From contig NC_080720.1 in NCBI RefSeq assembly GCF_019097595.1, positions 25,854,852 to 25,918,851 of the forward strand: a stretch of 64,000 bases of DNA. Reading direction: 5' to 3'. Below, one piece after another: positions 40,001 to 54,100 of the stretch. The notes beneath the pieces are model-generated. The model searched no databases, was not told the DNA's origin, and worked only from the letters and a program-made list of their open reading frames with translations. The DNA is from Hemibagrus wyckioides (lineage: Eukaryota > Chordata > Actinopteri > Siluriformes > Bagridae). Both the position numbers and the translations under genes were made by a program. How positions within the stretch are numbered: the stretch's first letter is position 1; every line of letters begins with the position of its first letter.

Positions 40001-41804
40001 ATACATACATGATGAATAGATAAAGGAAAGAGCATTAAACATTCTGTTTCATGTTTCAAAGCTGAATTTCTTTTGTATTTTAATTTCTCACCCCTGATGC
40101 TTCATCTTTCACCATCTTCTGTATTCTCTTCCGATTTCTCTTCTCTTCCTGTGTGCACACAGAAATATTATGGGCTGGACAGCAAATGGGGCCATATTGA
40201 GCAGTGGATGGTACGGCATGTAAAAAAAAAAAAAAGCATCACGCTACATCATAGCAGAAATGTCAGATAGTGAACCCAGCTTCATCTTCAGGAAATGTTC
40301 TGTGCAGTAGAAATAGGAACAGGCAACTCTGCATGATTCGAACAGTATTTGATTTATTTTGCTAATGCTGCATGTGTTCAATATCTTAAGGGGGAAGTCT
40401 TAAACACTTTATCATGTTTAACTGAGATGCAATTAACAAGCAGCAGTCACGTGACTCATTATAACGCTACGGTACGTTCACACATACAGCGACAAAGCGA
40501 CCAGAGAGCTTTGATTCTGTGACAGCGAGTGTTGGTGACTAGATGTGGGCGTGTCCTGTGATGTGGTAGTTGAGAAAAGTTTAGTAAATATGAAGCGACA
40601 TGGTGCAGCGACTACCATTAGTAGTAAAAACAGTAGAGCATACGTAATTCGTGGCAAAAGCTTTTCCTTCATCTGCTATGACATGATGCAGATATTCACT
40701 GCTGAATTTTAGATACAAACGCCAAATCTCTCCAGAATGTTTTGTTACAGAAGCAAGAAATCTGATCTGTTGTCAAGTTGGAATGCTAGTTGTGCCACTC
40801 ACTGATTATTAGGGATAAATATTACTTGAATTTTAAACTGTTTATATTTCTGTAAAGCTTCTTCGAGACAATATTAATTGTTAAAACCATTATACAAAAT
40901 AAAATCGAAATGAATTGAATTAAATTATCGCTATGGCAACCAGTTGTGTCAGTACTGGCGACTTCATCAACGTCATGTAGACTTGCAGCGATACAATCGC
41001 TGTATGTGTGAACGCAGCTTAACACATTATCGCTGTTAGTATCACGTGGTGTGTGACAGATTAAGCGCTTAAGGCATGCCCAGTGTGGTCATTGTGTGCC
41101 ATGATTCTGAAAGTTCTTTCACCTTTACCCTTTGACCCACAACTTTGCTGCTGCCTTTTTTCTCTCTTCCCGCTGCACTTTCACGGCAGGAGGACAGCGA
41201 GCGGTACTCACGCCACTCACGGAGACACACGTCGGTCTGTACCTCTTCCCTCTGCTTTGCTTTCACCTCCCAAAAAAGAGGAAAAAAAAAAAATTGCATC
41301 TGGTTTATCTTCTGACAAAGTCGCCATAGAAACATAATGTGACTTGAGGTGGAAATGAAGTCCAGACAACTTTTACAGATGTTAGGCAAATTAATAGAAC
41401 AAGACAAGAAAACAGGCAGGGTTGCTGCGCCACCATGTTGTTTATTATTTTCCTGTAACGGCATATCCCAAACTGGATTCATTCCTTTCATACCACTGCA
41501 ATTTGCCAGTGATAACCTAAGTGACGACGATCATTTATTAAAACAGAGACACGTTGTTCTTTTTGTCCTTTTTTTTAGTCAATGAAACAAGTTAGTTCCT
41601 GTTATTACTTGCATTATAGCAGCTTTAACGATTTTGTTTTCTCTCTTGGAATTAATCAGACAAAACATTGTACTTTTTCTTTTTAGAGACATGTTAACTT
41701 GAGAATTCAGCAGCGTTGTGATATAAAACAAATTGGTATATTTCTTATTATATCATGCTGATTGTAATTCTGTATACTTGTGTTTGTCTGTAAAATAAGC
41801 ACTT

Positions 41805-41845
<41 letters not shown>

Positions 41846-44800
41846 TGATGATGATTATGATATTGATAATAATAATAATAATAATAATAAGAATAATAAC
41901 TAGTAATATTATTAGTTCAGGTTTAGTGGAGTTACTGCAGTTTGCCTTCATTAGGGTGACAGATTTCAGGGTTTTTTTTTCTTATCCCTTTTGTTTTTTT
42001 TAAATCTAAAAACAAAACTGTACCATGACAGATTTTTTAATGGTCAGCATTTCATAGACCAGGTGTGTCTCAGAAAAAAAAGTGTATTTTTCAGACGGTC
42101 CCACATGCTACCTCTGGCTCTGAGCTCCTGAAGCCGAGGTCATGCAGTTGTTCAGTGTTGCTTGCTCACGAAGCCAAAGTTCTACATGTTCTACACTAAC
42201 GAAGCATCAATGACCCGTGTTTCTTCTCTCCCTTTGTTTAGATCTCAGATGACGAGGAGCGGATGTCTGTTGGAAGTCGGGGCAGTTTGAGGGTTAGTAT
42301 CAGTGCCACCTCTGCATATGACAGATCTCACATTAGGATAATAATCTATGCAGCATCACTTCTGTTTCATGATCACACCATTGATTTGTAGCCCTAAAGT
42401 CCAAAGTAGAGTAGAGTTGTCATGTATTTCAAACAAAAATCTCATTAATCCAGTTAAGTTCACTTTTATTATCATACGCTTTACATCCTGTAGGACACAG
42501 TGAGCTGTATTCAGAGTTGAGTTTGGTCAGTCCGTACAGGATTATGTGATTTCAATTAGCTATTACAAAAATAAACTCAAAATCAAGCACAATATTTGGA
42601 GTAGCTTGTATTTTTTCAAAATCATCAGGTTTTCTGCAGGTTTGAACCATGAGACGTCTTTACAACATTCAGCCGAGATCCTCTTTGATTCACGTATAGA
42701 ATAGAAAGTCATTACATGTGTCTGCACTGGTAGGATTTAAAAGATTGCTTACAATTTCACCAATTTAAGTCATTTTCCAAAAAAACCTCCAAAAACACAA
42801 GTTGCATCACAAATTTTTGAAAAATATACACAGCAAAATCAAGCAATTTTGGCCGCAGCAACCAAATAAATTGTGTTGTTTGAAATTCAAGGTCAGTATT
42901 AAATACCTTACCAGTATATGACTGCCTTCAAACAAAGGACATGAGAGGAAACTTAATTATTTGCCATGGACTGAATTTTATATGAATATTAATGAATAAA
43001 GAAACTCTTCTCTTTAAAGAGATCTAGAAGTATTCATTACCTTCCCTTACTCCTTACTGTTTCTAAAATCCTGTAAATCCGTTTTAATAGTCATATTTAT
43101 TTATAGAAAAGCATATTGTAATTGATATTACAATAAATGCCAATATAGAATGCACCCTAATGTAGGTATAAGAGTTTTACTATGTAGGTATAGTTGTTTT
43201 ACACTCTTATTCTAAAAATAATAATAAAAAAAAGACTAAAAATAAGTTCACACCATTTATTTTCATTCAACATGCAGCATTGTTACTTCACTGAATGACC
43301 TCTAGGTATAGATACAGGAGGTTTTCAGGGATCTGGTGGCTATTTGTTGACCAATCATAATATGTTGCACTCATTGTGTTCCCTTCTCACAAGAGCACTT
43401 TATATATTTACAGAAATGCCCGAAAGACATATTTCTTCCTCCAGTAAAACGGCAAATGATCATTTAACAAAAAAAAGGCACATTCTTCATTTCTTATTCA
43501 GCTTAAATCACAAACATTTGAATCTGCATAAAGTAGATTTGTGCCTCAGATCACATGCTGGTTTTTGATCCTAATAATCCAAGGAAAACATACTGAACCT
43601 AGCTAATGATCTTTTAAACATCAGCTAGAATAATAATAACGCTGTTGCTAGCTTGCATGCTAATAGGTGAGAAGCAAAAGGTATTATGCCACATATCTTT
43701 TTTTATTTTTTTAAAGAAACCTCAAGTGAAGATGCTTCCAAATAATGAGTACTAATGCTAAGAATACTAGAATCAAAGCCACTTTCTACCTCTGCATGTT
43801 TATTCTGTATGGATGCAAGAGATTCTTTTTTTCCTCTGCTTTTCCCCACTTGCTTGCCGTAGGGAACTTACTCAGACCTCGGCAGCCTGCCGTCATCCAG
43901 ACTTCCGAATGGCCGGATCTGTGTCTGTCATTGGCTTTTCTGTTCCCTGTTCCACATGCACATCTGTCTTACACTCTGTTCTTGTTGGTTCCACGTCTCC
44001 TTTCTGCATACAGCATGTGTTTTGTCGCTCGTTCAGTAACTCTTTTTCTCTCATTTTGCTTCCTCGTCTTTTCCAAGGTTACAGTATTTTTACCTCGGTC
44101 TAGTGCAGGGGCATTTTTAGATTGTGATCGCTCCTGGGGCACTGGCTACCTCCCAAGCATATACAAATACTATAGTATCTCTGAATTTCTAGGGGGTTCA
44201 AGGGAATGCCCTCAACTCCAAGAAAAGACTTGAAAGTTGACAAGCTAACGTTTTTCATTAAATCTGTGCCGAGTAAAATAGATCTGGAAAATGGTATGTT
44301 CTCATTATCTAAATACAAAATCTGTTTGTCCTGTTTGTCCTGATCTTTTGATTTGTCCACCCCTGCACTCTAAGCTATTTATCCATGTCTCTTTTTGTTT
44401 ATCTATTTGTATCCGCTTCAAGCCGAGTTACATTATTTATTCAACGCTCTGACCCATATCGTGGACAGCTCATCACTGTATACTGTCTGGTCCTGTTTTT
44501 GGATTAGTGTGCTTTCACATGGCCTCCAGATACTTTACTGTAAAGACTAATTGGTAGTACCCTAGCCACCTAACCATTTATCTATTTATTTTATAATCCT
44601 TGCTTTTTATCCTCACCTGGGAGTATAAAAGTAGTCTTAGCTTTACACATTTGCAAATTAAGATGCTCAGATGCTGAAGTTAATGCTTCCAGATGCATCA
44701 TGGTAACCGCCTGCACTGCATTAGTCTCTATTAAAACTGAGCATAGCGGATCAATGAGCGATTGTATGTGAATGTGTGGTTTTAGTTTTTGAGGTGGAGA

Positions 44801-46328
44801 TTGTTTTTTATAACATAATATCTTTCTTGTGCTATAACTCTTCAAACTCGGTCACTTCCTCTAGGGTGTATATCAAAGTTTATGTTTTATCCACATTTTA
44901 TGCAGGATTAGTGAACTAAATTATATCACTCCTGGTCAGTCATAACATTACAACTACTGACAGGTGAAGTGACTTGTGTCACTACATGGGCAGCTGTAAA
45001 GGGATGCGATTTATACGGCAGCAAGTGAACAGTCAGTTCTCAAATTTGTGTTGGAAGCAGTGGAAGTGTAAGGATCTAAGCCTCTTTGACAAGCCCTGAA
45101 TAGTGAACTCTAGACAACTAGGTCTCTAAAACAGCATTTCTTTTGGGGTGTTTTCAGTATGCAGTGTTTAGTACCTACCAAAAGTGGCTCAAGGAAGGAC
45201 AACTGCCTTGGAGGGTCATGAGACTCAGAATGCATCAAGACTCCTTGATGCACATGGAGAGCTAAGGCTAGTCTGTCTGAACTGATCCTACAGAAGAGCT
45301 ACTATAGGATATAATAGAAAGCTGTCAGAACACATCATCATAGCTGGCTGCATAGAGGTCTGTTGGTGCCAGATACGATAGCAGGTCATGCAGAGTCCAT
45401 TAATCGAAGGGTCAGAGCTGTTTGGAAAATAAACCATTCGGCAGGTGGTTTTAATGTTATGGCTGATCGATGCATATCAGCTGTTCAGCTACAGATACAG
45501 CTATGTTCTGTCACTTGGTCACCTTTCTAGATGTTGCACAACACTGGGACTATTCCATTATGTCTGTAAGATACAGTATGTATACTGTGTTGCACAGATT
45601 GAGAGAGGGAAAAGGCTGTGCAGTGGATATGCAGAGGATAATGTGCATCCATCAGAAAAGCATGTGCACCATAGTGACCTTGTCTCCCATGCAAAGGCTG
45701 AGATGAAGGGAATATTCTGAGCTAGGGGTTTTTAAAGGGTAACCTGGGAATTTAGTTTAATATTATTGCTGTCAACCTCAAAGGGACACATAGTTGAAAA
45801 AAAGGTATGATTAAAACCAATCAAAATGACTGTATGCTGGATGGTTGCATGTTGTCATGTGTGACCACTTCTCGGCTTAAATTTGTTTGAGGCTATGTCA
45901 TTATTAGTGCTGTTCTGCCCCATCAAAGTCTAGGGCCACAAGCAGCTGCCGGTTGTACATTGTTAATTGTTGTAAAATGACTAACTCTTAAGTATGTTGT
46001 TGCATACTTCTTATATAATAACATATTTTCTTACAATAATCTTAATTTCTGACCTTGTAATCTGTATCTCTATCCATATATCCCTTTACTAATAGAGTCA
46101 TTCTTCCATTCTAAGGTCTTCTGATACCTTCTGGTAACATCTGCTTTTCTGTCCCTCTTCTGTATCTACTTTCTGTCCAGCCTACGGACTATGGGGGGGT
46201 TTTGGGCTCTGGTTCCAGGGCCTCGTCACGGGCCAGCTCAGCTCGCGCCAGCCCAGTGGTGAGCTTCCATCTTTAGTTACTTTTCTTGAAGTTGGCTTGA
46301 CTCCCAGTCTTTAGACTAACAAAGAAAG

Positions 46329-46383
<55 letters not shown>

Positions 46384-46428
46384 TTTCTTTGTTAATCTAA
46401 AGACTGGTAGTATATATATATATATACG

Positions 46429-46480
<52 letters not shown>

Positions 46481-46494
46481 AATATATTAAGATA

Positions 46495-46541
<47 letters not shown>

Positions 46542-47929
46542 GTGAAGGGAAGAGCAAGAGAAAGAGTGGCAAATTTTGTAGAAATGCTACAAAATCACAG
46601 GGAATTTGGCAGCACATGGAGATCTTCCACAGTTCTTTCCATTTTGCTCCAGTCCCACAGGTTTATGTGGAGCTGGAAACAGCTGTGTGTTTTTTAATCT
46701 TTAAAGCTAATGATCTTCTACTCTGATTTTCCCCGTAGGTGGAAGAAAGATCGGACTTCCTGGAAAAGGTTAGTCATCTTTAGAAAGTAATTTATGTAAC
46801 CATAAATCCTGCAGATTGTAAAGAGTTGTTTCTTAATTGTTTCTGTTTATATCTTCGCTAGGGATCAAGGACGGCATCGACTCTCTCTGCTGCCACTTTG
46901 GCCTCACTAGGTGGCGGCTTTTCTCGAAGAGGCAGCTGTGATACCTCCATATCTGTTGACACAGAAGCCTCCATGCGAGAGATAAAGGTCATTTTATCAT
47001 CAACATTACTCTTCAAATATGCAGTATTATTCGTTTTCCCTCTCCCCAGAGTTTCGAGACTATTTTCCTGACTGGTGGTTTAGAAATCCCAAAAGTATCT
47101 TGATACACTTTAGGGATCTTTTGTCCTTTCTACTTGTTCCTGAACTTTTCAACTCTGTTTGCATGGCTGATGAATATATTCCAGATGATTTTTTTGTGTG
47201 CCCACTGCACACCAGTGTGTTTGTTTTTTGTTTGGTCACAGCTTGAGTACGTCACCCACTGCACTCACAGTACCTCTAAATAATTTCGCAGTGTCTGAAT
47301 ATGTGTTTAAAAGTAAATCCAACAATCTTTGGGTGGTAAACTTTCAGGACTCTCTGGCTGAAGCTGAGGAGAAGTATCGGAAGGCGATGGTGTCTAACGC
47401 TCAGCTGGATAATGAGAAGTCCAACTTGATGTACCAAGTGGACACACTGCGAGACACGCTGATGGAGCTGGAGGAGCTGCTATATGAGTCACGCAGGGAG
47501 TGTGACGAGAAAACAAAGGTACGTCACATCGAGCAGTGTTTTTTCAAAATAATACTAGGAACGAGGACATTTACATCATTATCCAGAGAGACTTACATTT
47601 ATCTTATTTGTACAACTGAGCAGTTGAGGTTTAAGGACTCAGCATTGGCAGCTTGCTGGTGCTTGGATTTGAATTCACAACTGTCTGATCAGAAGGCTAA
47701 TGCCTTAACCACTGAGCTACCACATCCCTCATGTAATCATGTATTTTCTGCATGAGGAGATTCACAGTCAGTGATTCATTTATGGTCATTACATTTACAT
47801 TACATTTGATCAGTCATTAAATTCATTATGTACCCCACAGGGCAACTAAAAACACCAATGTGTTGCCCAGTTCCCTGTTTTTGTTGCTCAGCATAGAGGC
47901 TTTTTGGCTTTGAGCCTTGGTGTTCTGTA

Positions 47930-48001
<72 letters not shown>

Positions 48002-48033
48002 TAATAATATCAATAATAATAATAATAATAATA

Positions 48034-48111
<78 letters not shown>

Positions 48112-51100
48112 ATTATTATTATTATTATTATTAGTGTATAGTACTTAAAGGTGCTTTGAAAGTGGTTAATTTTTTTGACATAAGTGAGTTGATGCTGCAG
48201 ATTTATGATGCACTTTATTTTTTTAACTTTACAAAAAAACAAACAAAAAAGCAATTGATTGTTTGATTGTTTAATAAATTCATGACCTCAACTCATGGGC
48301 TTTCTGAATATACATCATTTTCATGTCTTGGGTGCCTGGACTGCTTTTGTCCTTTTCTAAAGTGGCCACTGCAGATGTTAACATATAACATCCAGGTTTG
48401 AACATCTCTTTTGTGTTAGGAGTGTGATCGAGAGCGGCATGCTCACAGTGTCCTGCAGTTCCAATTCGACGAAATGAAAGAGACGTTAAAACAGAGCGAG
48501 GAATTACTAAAGGTAAGCATTTTCTCTTGCTAATAAAAAACTACTATTTTGAAGTTATTGTCTTTCCTAGTAAACTGTTAAAATGCTGTCTACTTTAAGT
48601 ATTTAGATTTTCATTGTTATTTCCCACACTAAATACTTAAACAAAATGGAATATAAGACAGGCAGAAAACATATAAGGAAAGAGTTTAAATTTCATTTAT
48701 CAGAGATTATGCAGCAGCTTAAAAGTAATTTCCCCACTAAACATGATAATAGGTTGTGCCACTTTTACTAGCAACATCTGCAACCAAACACTTCTGATAA
48801 CCAGAGATCAGTCTTTCACATCTATCTGGAGGAATGTTGGCCCACTCTTCTTTATAGAAGTGCTTTAATTCAGCCACATTGTATGGCTTTCCAGCAGAAA
48901 CTGCCTGTTAAAGATCCATGCCACAGCATCTCAGTGGGGTCAGGAATTTGACACTCCAAAATCTTCATTATGTTTCTGTTGAGACAATCAGAACTAGACT
49001 TGCTCTAGTGCATCAGATAGATGTCTTGCTGCACAACCCAATTTCACCTCAGATCACAGATTGATGATTCATTCTGCTTCAGGATTTTCTGATACAGAGC
49101 AGAAATAATGGTTCCATTCATTTAGTAGATCAAGTCACCCAGTGTCTTGAAGCAGTAAAGTGTCCTAACACCCAGGATAACTGATGGTGTGATGTTCTTA
49201 TTGGGGAAAGCTGTGTTAAATTCACACCATTGCCCATCTAACAGGGCTCGTGTCTCCCTGTTGGAGTCTAGAGAACATCTTCCTCAGACCATATCCCAAA
49301 AGGCTGAAGGTCACTGAGATGTTTTATGTTTCTCTACATTAGCAGTATTTTTTCACCTTGCAGCTCTCGCATGAATGCTGTATTTTCCCAGTTTCTTTCA
49401 AATGTTGTGGCTTCCTAAATGAATCATTGATGCATTCTGGAGAGATTTTTCAGGCCAACCACTGAAAATTCATTCAGTTTAATTCCGTTTGGAGATAATT
49501 GTTCTCACTGTGGTCCCAAAAGAAGTGACAGATATTCAATAATAGAAGAAATCAGGATGAGGGACAAATACTTTTTCACTTGAGTGCTAGTTTAGATGTT
49601 AAAGTGAGCCATATTGTGCTTAGCATCTCTCATCTTTATAACTTAACTCTTCTAGTTAGCTATGATCTGTATTTATTATTTTCCTATTCTGCACTTGTTG
49701 TTTTGCTTTTTTTCTTGTTTTTCTCGTTTCCTTTATCTCACTTTTCTCTTTTCACCCTTTTTTCCTGGCTGCTGTTCAGGATGCACAACAGTTGCGCTCA
49801 AAGCAACAGAGCTATATTAGCGAGATCTCTGATCTACAGGAAACTCTGGAATGGAAGGAGAAAAAAATCAGGGTACTCTCATCTTACAGACATTTCTGAC
49901 TATGAAACTTTTTTACATTAAAGCTGGCCAGTAACATTTTATATCCCAAAGTCATTAGTGAGTGTAGGCTTACTGAGATTTATTTTTGTAAGCTGTTTTC
50001 AAGAGAATCTGAATTTTTGTAATAACTATTGTTATAATAACTATTATATAGAAGCAGAAAAGAAAAATGATACTCCAATAGTGTGATACAGCCAAAAATC
50101 AAAGCTACTATAGCCAGTGTCTGAGTTGAGCTGATTTTTTTTTTAACTGCATGTGATGGAGTGTTTTACTCCTCTTATACCACTACAGTTTGCCTTTTTT
50201 TGTTTATTAATAAGGACACTTATTAGTCAGTTAATGCTGTGGAACTTACGTTATAACAATTATTAATACTATTTCCTAACTAGCCTCTGTATTTTTCCTC
50301 TTGTTTAAATTTAGTAAGAACAAAAAATTTAGCTTTTACTGAGAAACCGCAAAACTCTGAGTCCTGTCATTCCCATGATGGGAAAATTTGGGGCTTTTTA
50401 CACTGGCAGTTTAGTCTGAAACAGAGCATGAAACCTGTAATGTGGGAAGCGCAGCATGGTACCGAACCCGAGACTTCCTGTAGGAGGTGGTATGAGTTCG
50501 GTTGCACTGGAACTGTGTTGCGATTTTGAACACAGCTCATACTCATGTCTGCACTTGTTCAGAAAGTTACGTAACCTGCAGATGTTTTAGCCGATGACGA
50601 TATTATTAGTTTCCACAACACACGTGTACCGTGAATGACAGGGGAACGCTCTGAGACATAGGAAAGGTGAGGAGTCGTATTCAGATATAGAGAGAAGAAA
50701 GCATACAGGAGCAGTTAAACAAAACACACAAAAAGGCAAATGTATAGCAACGGCACAGTAAAACATTTTGTTGTGTTTTCCATGTGCATTTGTGGTAAAG
50801 TAAGATAAACACAAATGCTCAGGGGTTCAATAGAATCAAGGGAGTCTGAAACCAGACCAATCCTGCGGGGATGCCAGGAACAATCACGCTCTGATTTAGG
50901 TCACAGCAAACGTGGCCAGTGTAAAAATCACCTTAAAGTTACAGCTTTACCTCTGCTACAAATTGCTGACATTTGAGACTCCTACTAAAAATGCAAAATG
51001 AGTCTTCTCGTAGAAAATTTTACCATATCAACACATACTGAAAATTTGTCACACACAATGTTCCACACAAGTTGCAGCTGGAACTATTATCTGAGCCATC

Positions 51101-54100
51101 CTGTCATAGAAATGAATCAACACCTTCTGACCAATCGGAATCCTGCATTTATAAGCCCTAATACAACTTACTGTAACCTCTGTGTAAATTCTGTGTTCTC
51201 AATATTTCTTCCTCCTACTTCACCTTGCTTTCTTTTCTTCTTGTCTTCCTGCTCACTTCCTGCTGCTGGCCTCATACAGGCCTTAGAGAGGCAGAAGGAA
51301 TATTCAGACTTAATCCAAGATGAACGTGATGCACTGAGGGATGAGGTTTTCCGGCTCAGGGATGCTCTAAAGGTAGAGCAATTCTGAATATGGGAACAGC
51401 TGTTAGGCCTGTGGCTGTGTAAATAATTATGGGGGAAAAATCTGTCTGCTTTCACAGAAACATGGCATATCCCTTGGATCTGAGGTGACAACAAACGGCG
51501 AGACAGGAAGCAACATGACTAATGGACCTGAACGCGTAGATTCGGCTCAAGACACACCAGCTAACAGTGCTGACAGTATTTTAGGTAAGTCTGTTTTATT
51601 TCAGCTATTGTTTTAATGCAACAGTAAATACAGTTAAACTGCCTTGTAATAAACCAAATCATTCTGATGGTTAAAATCTAACTTAACTTCTTTTTAGGGC
51701 TCAATGTCTTGCAAAAGTAAATGTGATTTGATGTTTTTCAATCAACTGATGTTTGTCTACAGAGTATGTATCCTGCACTGAGTTGTCTGTTGCTTCCTGT
51801 TTGTTCCTTTTTGTTGATTAACCAAAGAAATTAGTGTCTCTTTCAGCTTTACTTGCTGCATTTCACCTGAAACTTTCTCCAAATTCCTCCAAACTGATTT
51901 ATTTATGTGAAGAAAGCTGACATTTCTATTTTCCCTTTGTTTCCACCTCATCCCCTCATCCCAGTGATTGTCTTCACTCTTTATCTACACCAATCAATCC
52001 TTCCAGTCTAAAAAAAATACTAGTGTTTGTGCACTCCTTCATATTTTGCTAATAATGTTCCAGAGAGATCTCCAGAGGACCAAGTGCCTGAAATGAACAT
52101 CACATCATACATGGAAGAAAAGTCCAAGATAAATGCAGAAGTAAAAGGAGCTGAAGATATGGATTACGGTGCAAGAGCGTCATACAGTTTTGTACAGATT
52201 CAAGAGGACCACAGAGCTCCTGAAACAAATGAATTTGAAAGGGGTCAGTTAGTCTGTGTTGCAAATGTACCAGAGGAAACAGTTCAAGAAGGTGCAGTAG
52301 CTCAAAATGAAAGCATCAACAAACAAAACAAGAAGGACATGGAAGAACCTTGGGTGAAGAAGAAGACAAGAGCCACTGAAGTCCCAGAAAGACCTTGCAC
52401 ACTTGCACCATACCAATTTATTACAGCTTATGATCAACTCAATCCTACAACTAGTCATTCGAGCCAAGCATATAAAGAAACATTGGAGAAAATGGAGCTA
52501 CCTGGAACCACCAAAATCTATCAAGATCCCAGAAACCCCATTCCCAGCACAGGTGTAGAGATGACCAGCACCAGAAGAGGAGATCTTTCTTCAAGCAGTG
52601 AGCAGGAGTCTGAAACAGTGCTGGAACTTGAATCAGGAGATGTTCAAAGTTGCTTGTTTACCATCCCTGTGGAGGAGAAAGGCATTGCTTCATTTTTAGA
52701 CAGTTGCCAAGAAGCCTCAGCGTTGGACTTTGAAGTCATAAGTCTAAATGAAACAGATAGGGCCAGATTTGAGCATCAGGAAGAGACACGCCTTACTGGA
52801 GAAAACACCAGGCCCAACAGGATGAGGCTTAGGAATAAGAGAGGACAGGATTGTAGTGTGTCTTAATTTTATTATTATATAACCAAGTAAATAATAAATA
52901 GCATTCAAAACAGAAATAGTGCTCTACCAAATACGAGGTTGAAATTAATGTTACTGATGATCAGTTTCTCAGATCTTATGGTACTCTAAATGACTACTTC
53001 AGATGGCCTTCTTCAGAAGGTAAACCAGTTGAGTCTGGTGATGTAGACAGTATTAGCATGAATATTCCTAATCAAACATGCCGAATTAAACCATTCCCAA
53101 ATATATAGTCTCCTCTGAAATTATTGGAACAGCAAGGCTGATTTTTTTTTTTCTTTTTTATTCACTGTAGACATTTGGTCAAAAGATGTATATGATATGA
53201 TATAGACCAGAAGTTCAGATTTCCTTTCCTGATATTTACATCTAGATGTGTTAAACAACTTTTGTTTGAACCCACCCATTTTTGAAGTGATAAAAATATT
53301 GGAACATGTGATTGACAGGTGTTTATTGTTGCCCATCTGTGCTTTTTAGATTGAGTGTTTAAACAATCAATAGCTCTTTGCTTGGTTTGGGAGAAATGCA
53401 AGCCATTTTGAAGCTGAGGAAAGATGAGATATGAAGCAGAGCTATTCCACAAGCATTAGGCGTGGTCAATACATCAATATGATATGAAGGAAGAAACCAC
53501 TGGTACTAAAAAACCAGACATAAAACAGGTCAGCAATGCAGAACAACAGCAGTTGATGATAGATATCTGGGGAGAACAGTGAAGATAAACCCCAAAACAA
53601 CAATCAGTGACATCAACAACAACCTCAGCAGGGCAGTGGTGAAGGCATCACAATCCAGCATTCAAACAAGACTTTGAGTGCAGAAATATAACACAAGATG
53701 TACACCACTCATCAGCCATATGAACCAGAAGCCAGCTTGGAATTTAGAAAGAAATATAGAGATGAGCCTTAAAAGTGGACCAAGATGAACCAAAGTGATG
53801 GAAAGGCCAAAGTGTGGAGAAAGAAAGGATCAAAAGAAAGGATCTGCTCATGATCCAAAACATACAGTACAAGCTCATTGGTAAAGCATGGTGGTTGTAG
53901 TGTCTTAGGACTTGCATGGCTGCTTGTGGAGCAGGATCATTAATCTTTATTGATGATGTAACTCATGAAGGTAGCAGCAGAATGAATTCAGAAGTCTACA
54001 GAAATATTCTGTCTGCAAGTTTACAAAGAAATGCATCCAATCTAACTGGGAGGAACATCATCATGCAGCAAGACAATGATCCAAAACACACTGCAAACAA

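Noticed and set aside
43745..44233. 162-codon open frame on +
   Set aside because: It is mostly intron plus a MITE; only the short piece behind the strong acceptor at 43863 looks protein-like.
46988..47347. Missing ELNELKDQ-type exon
   Set aside because: This interval was read for the 24-residue mammalian exon; no matching peptide with splice sites was seen, so none is annotated.
47826..48254. 142-codon minus frame full of Ile-Tyr
   Set aside because: It is a translation of the TA/AAT microsatellite.
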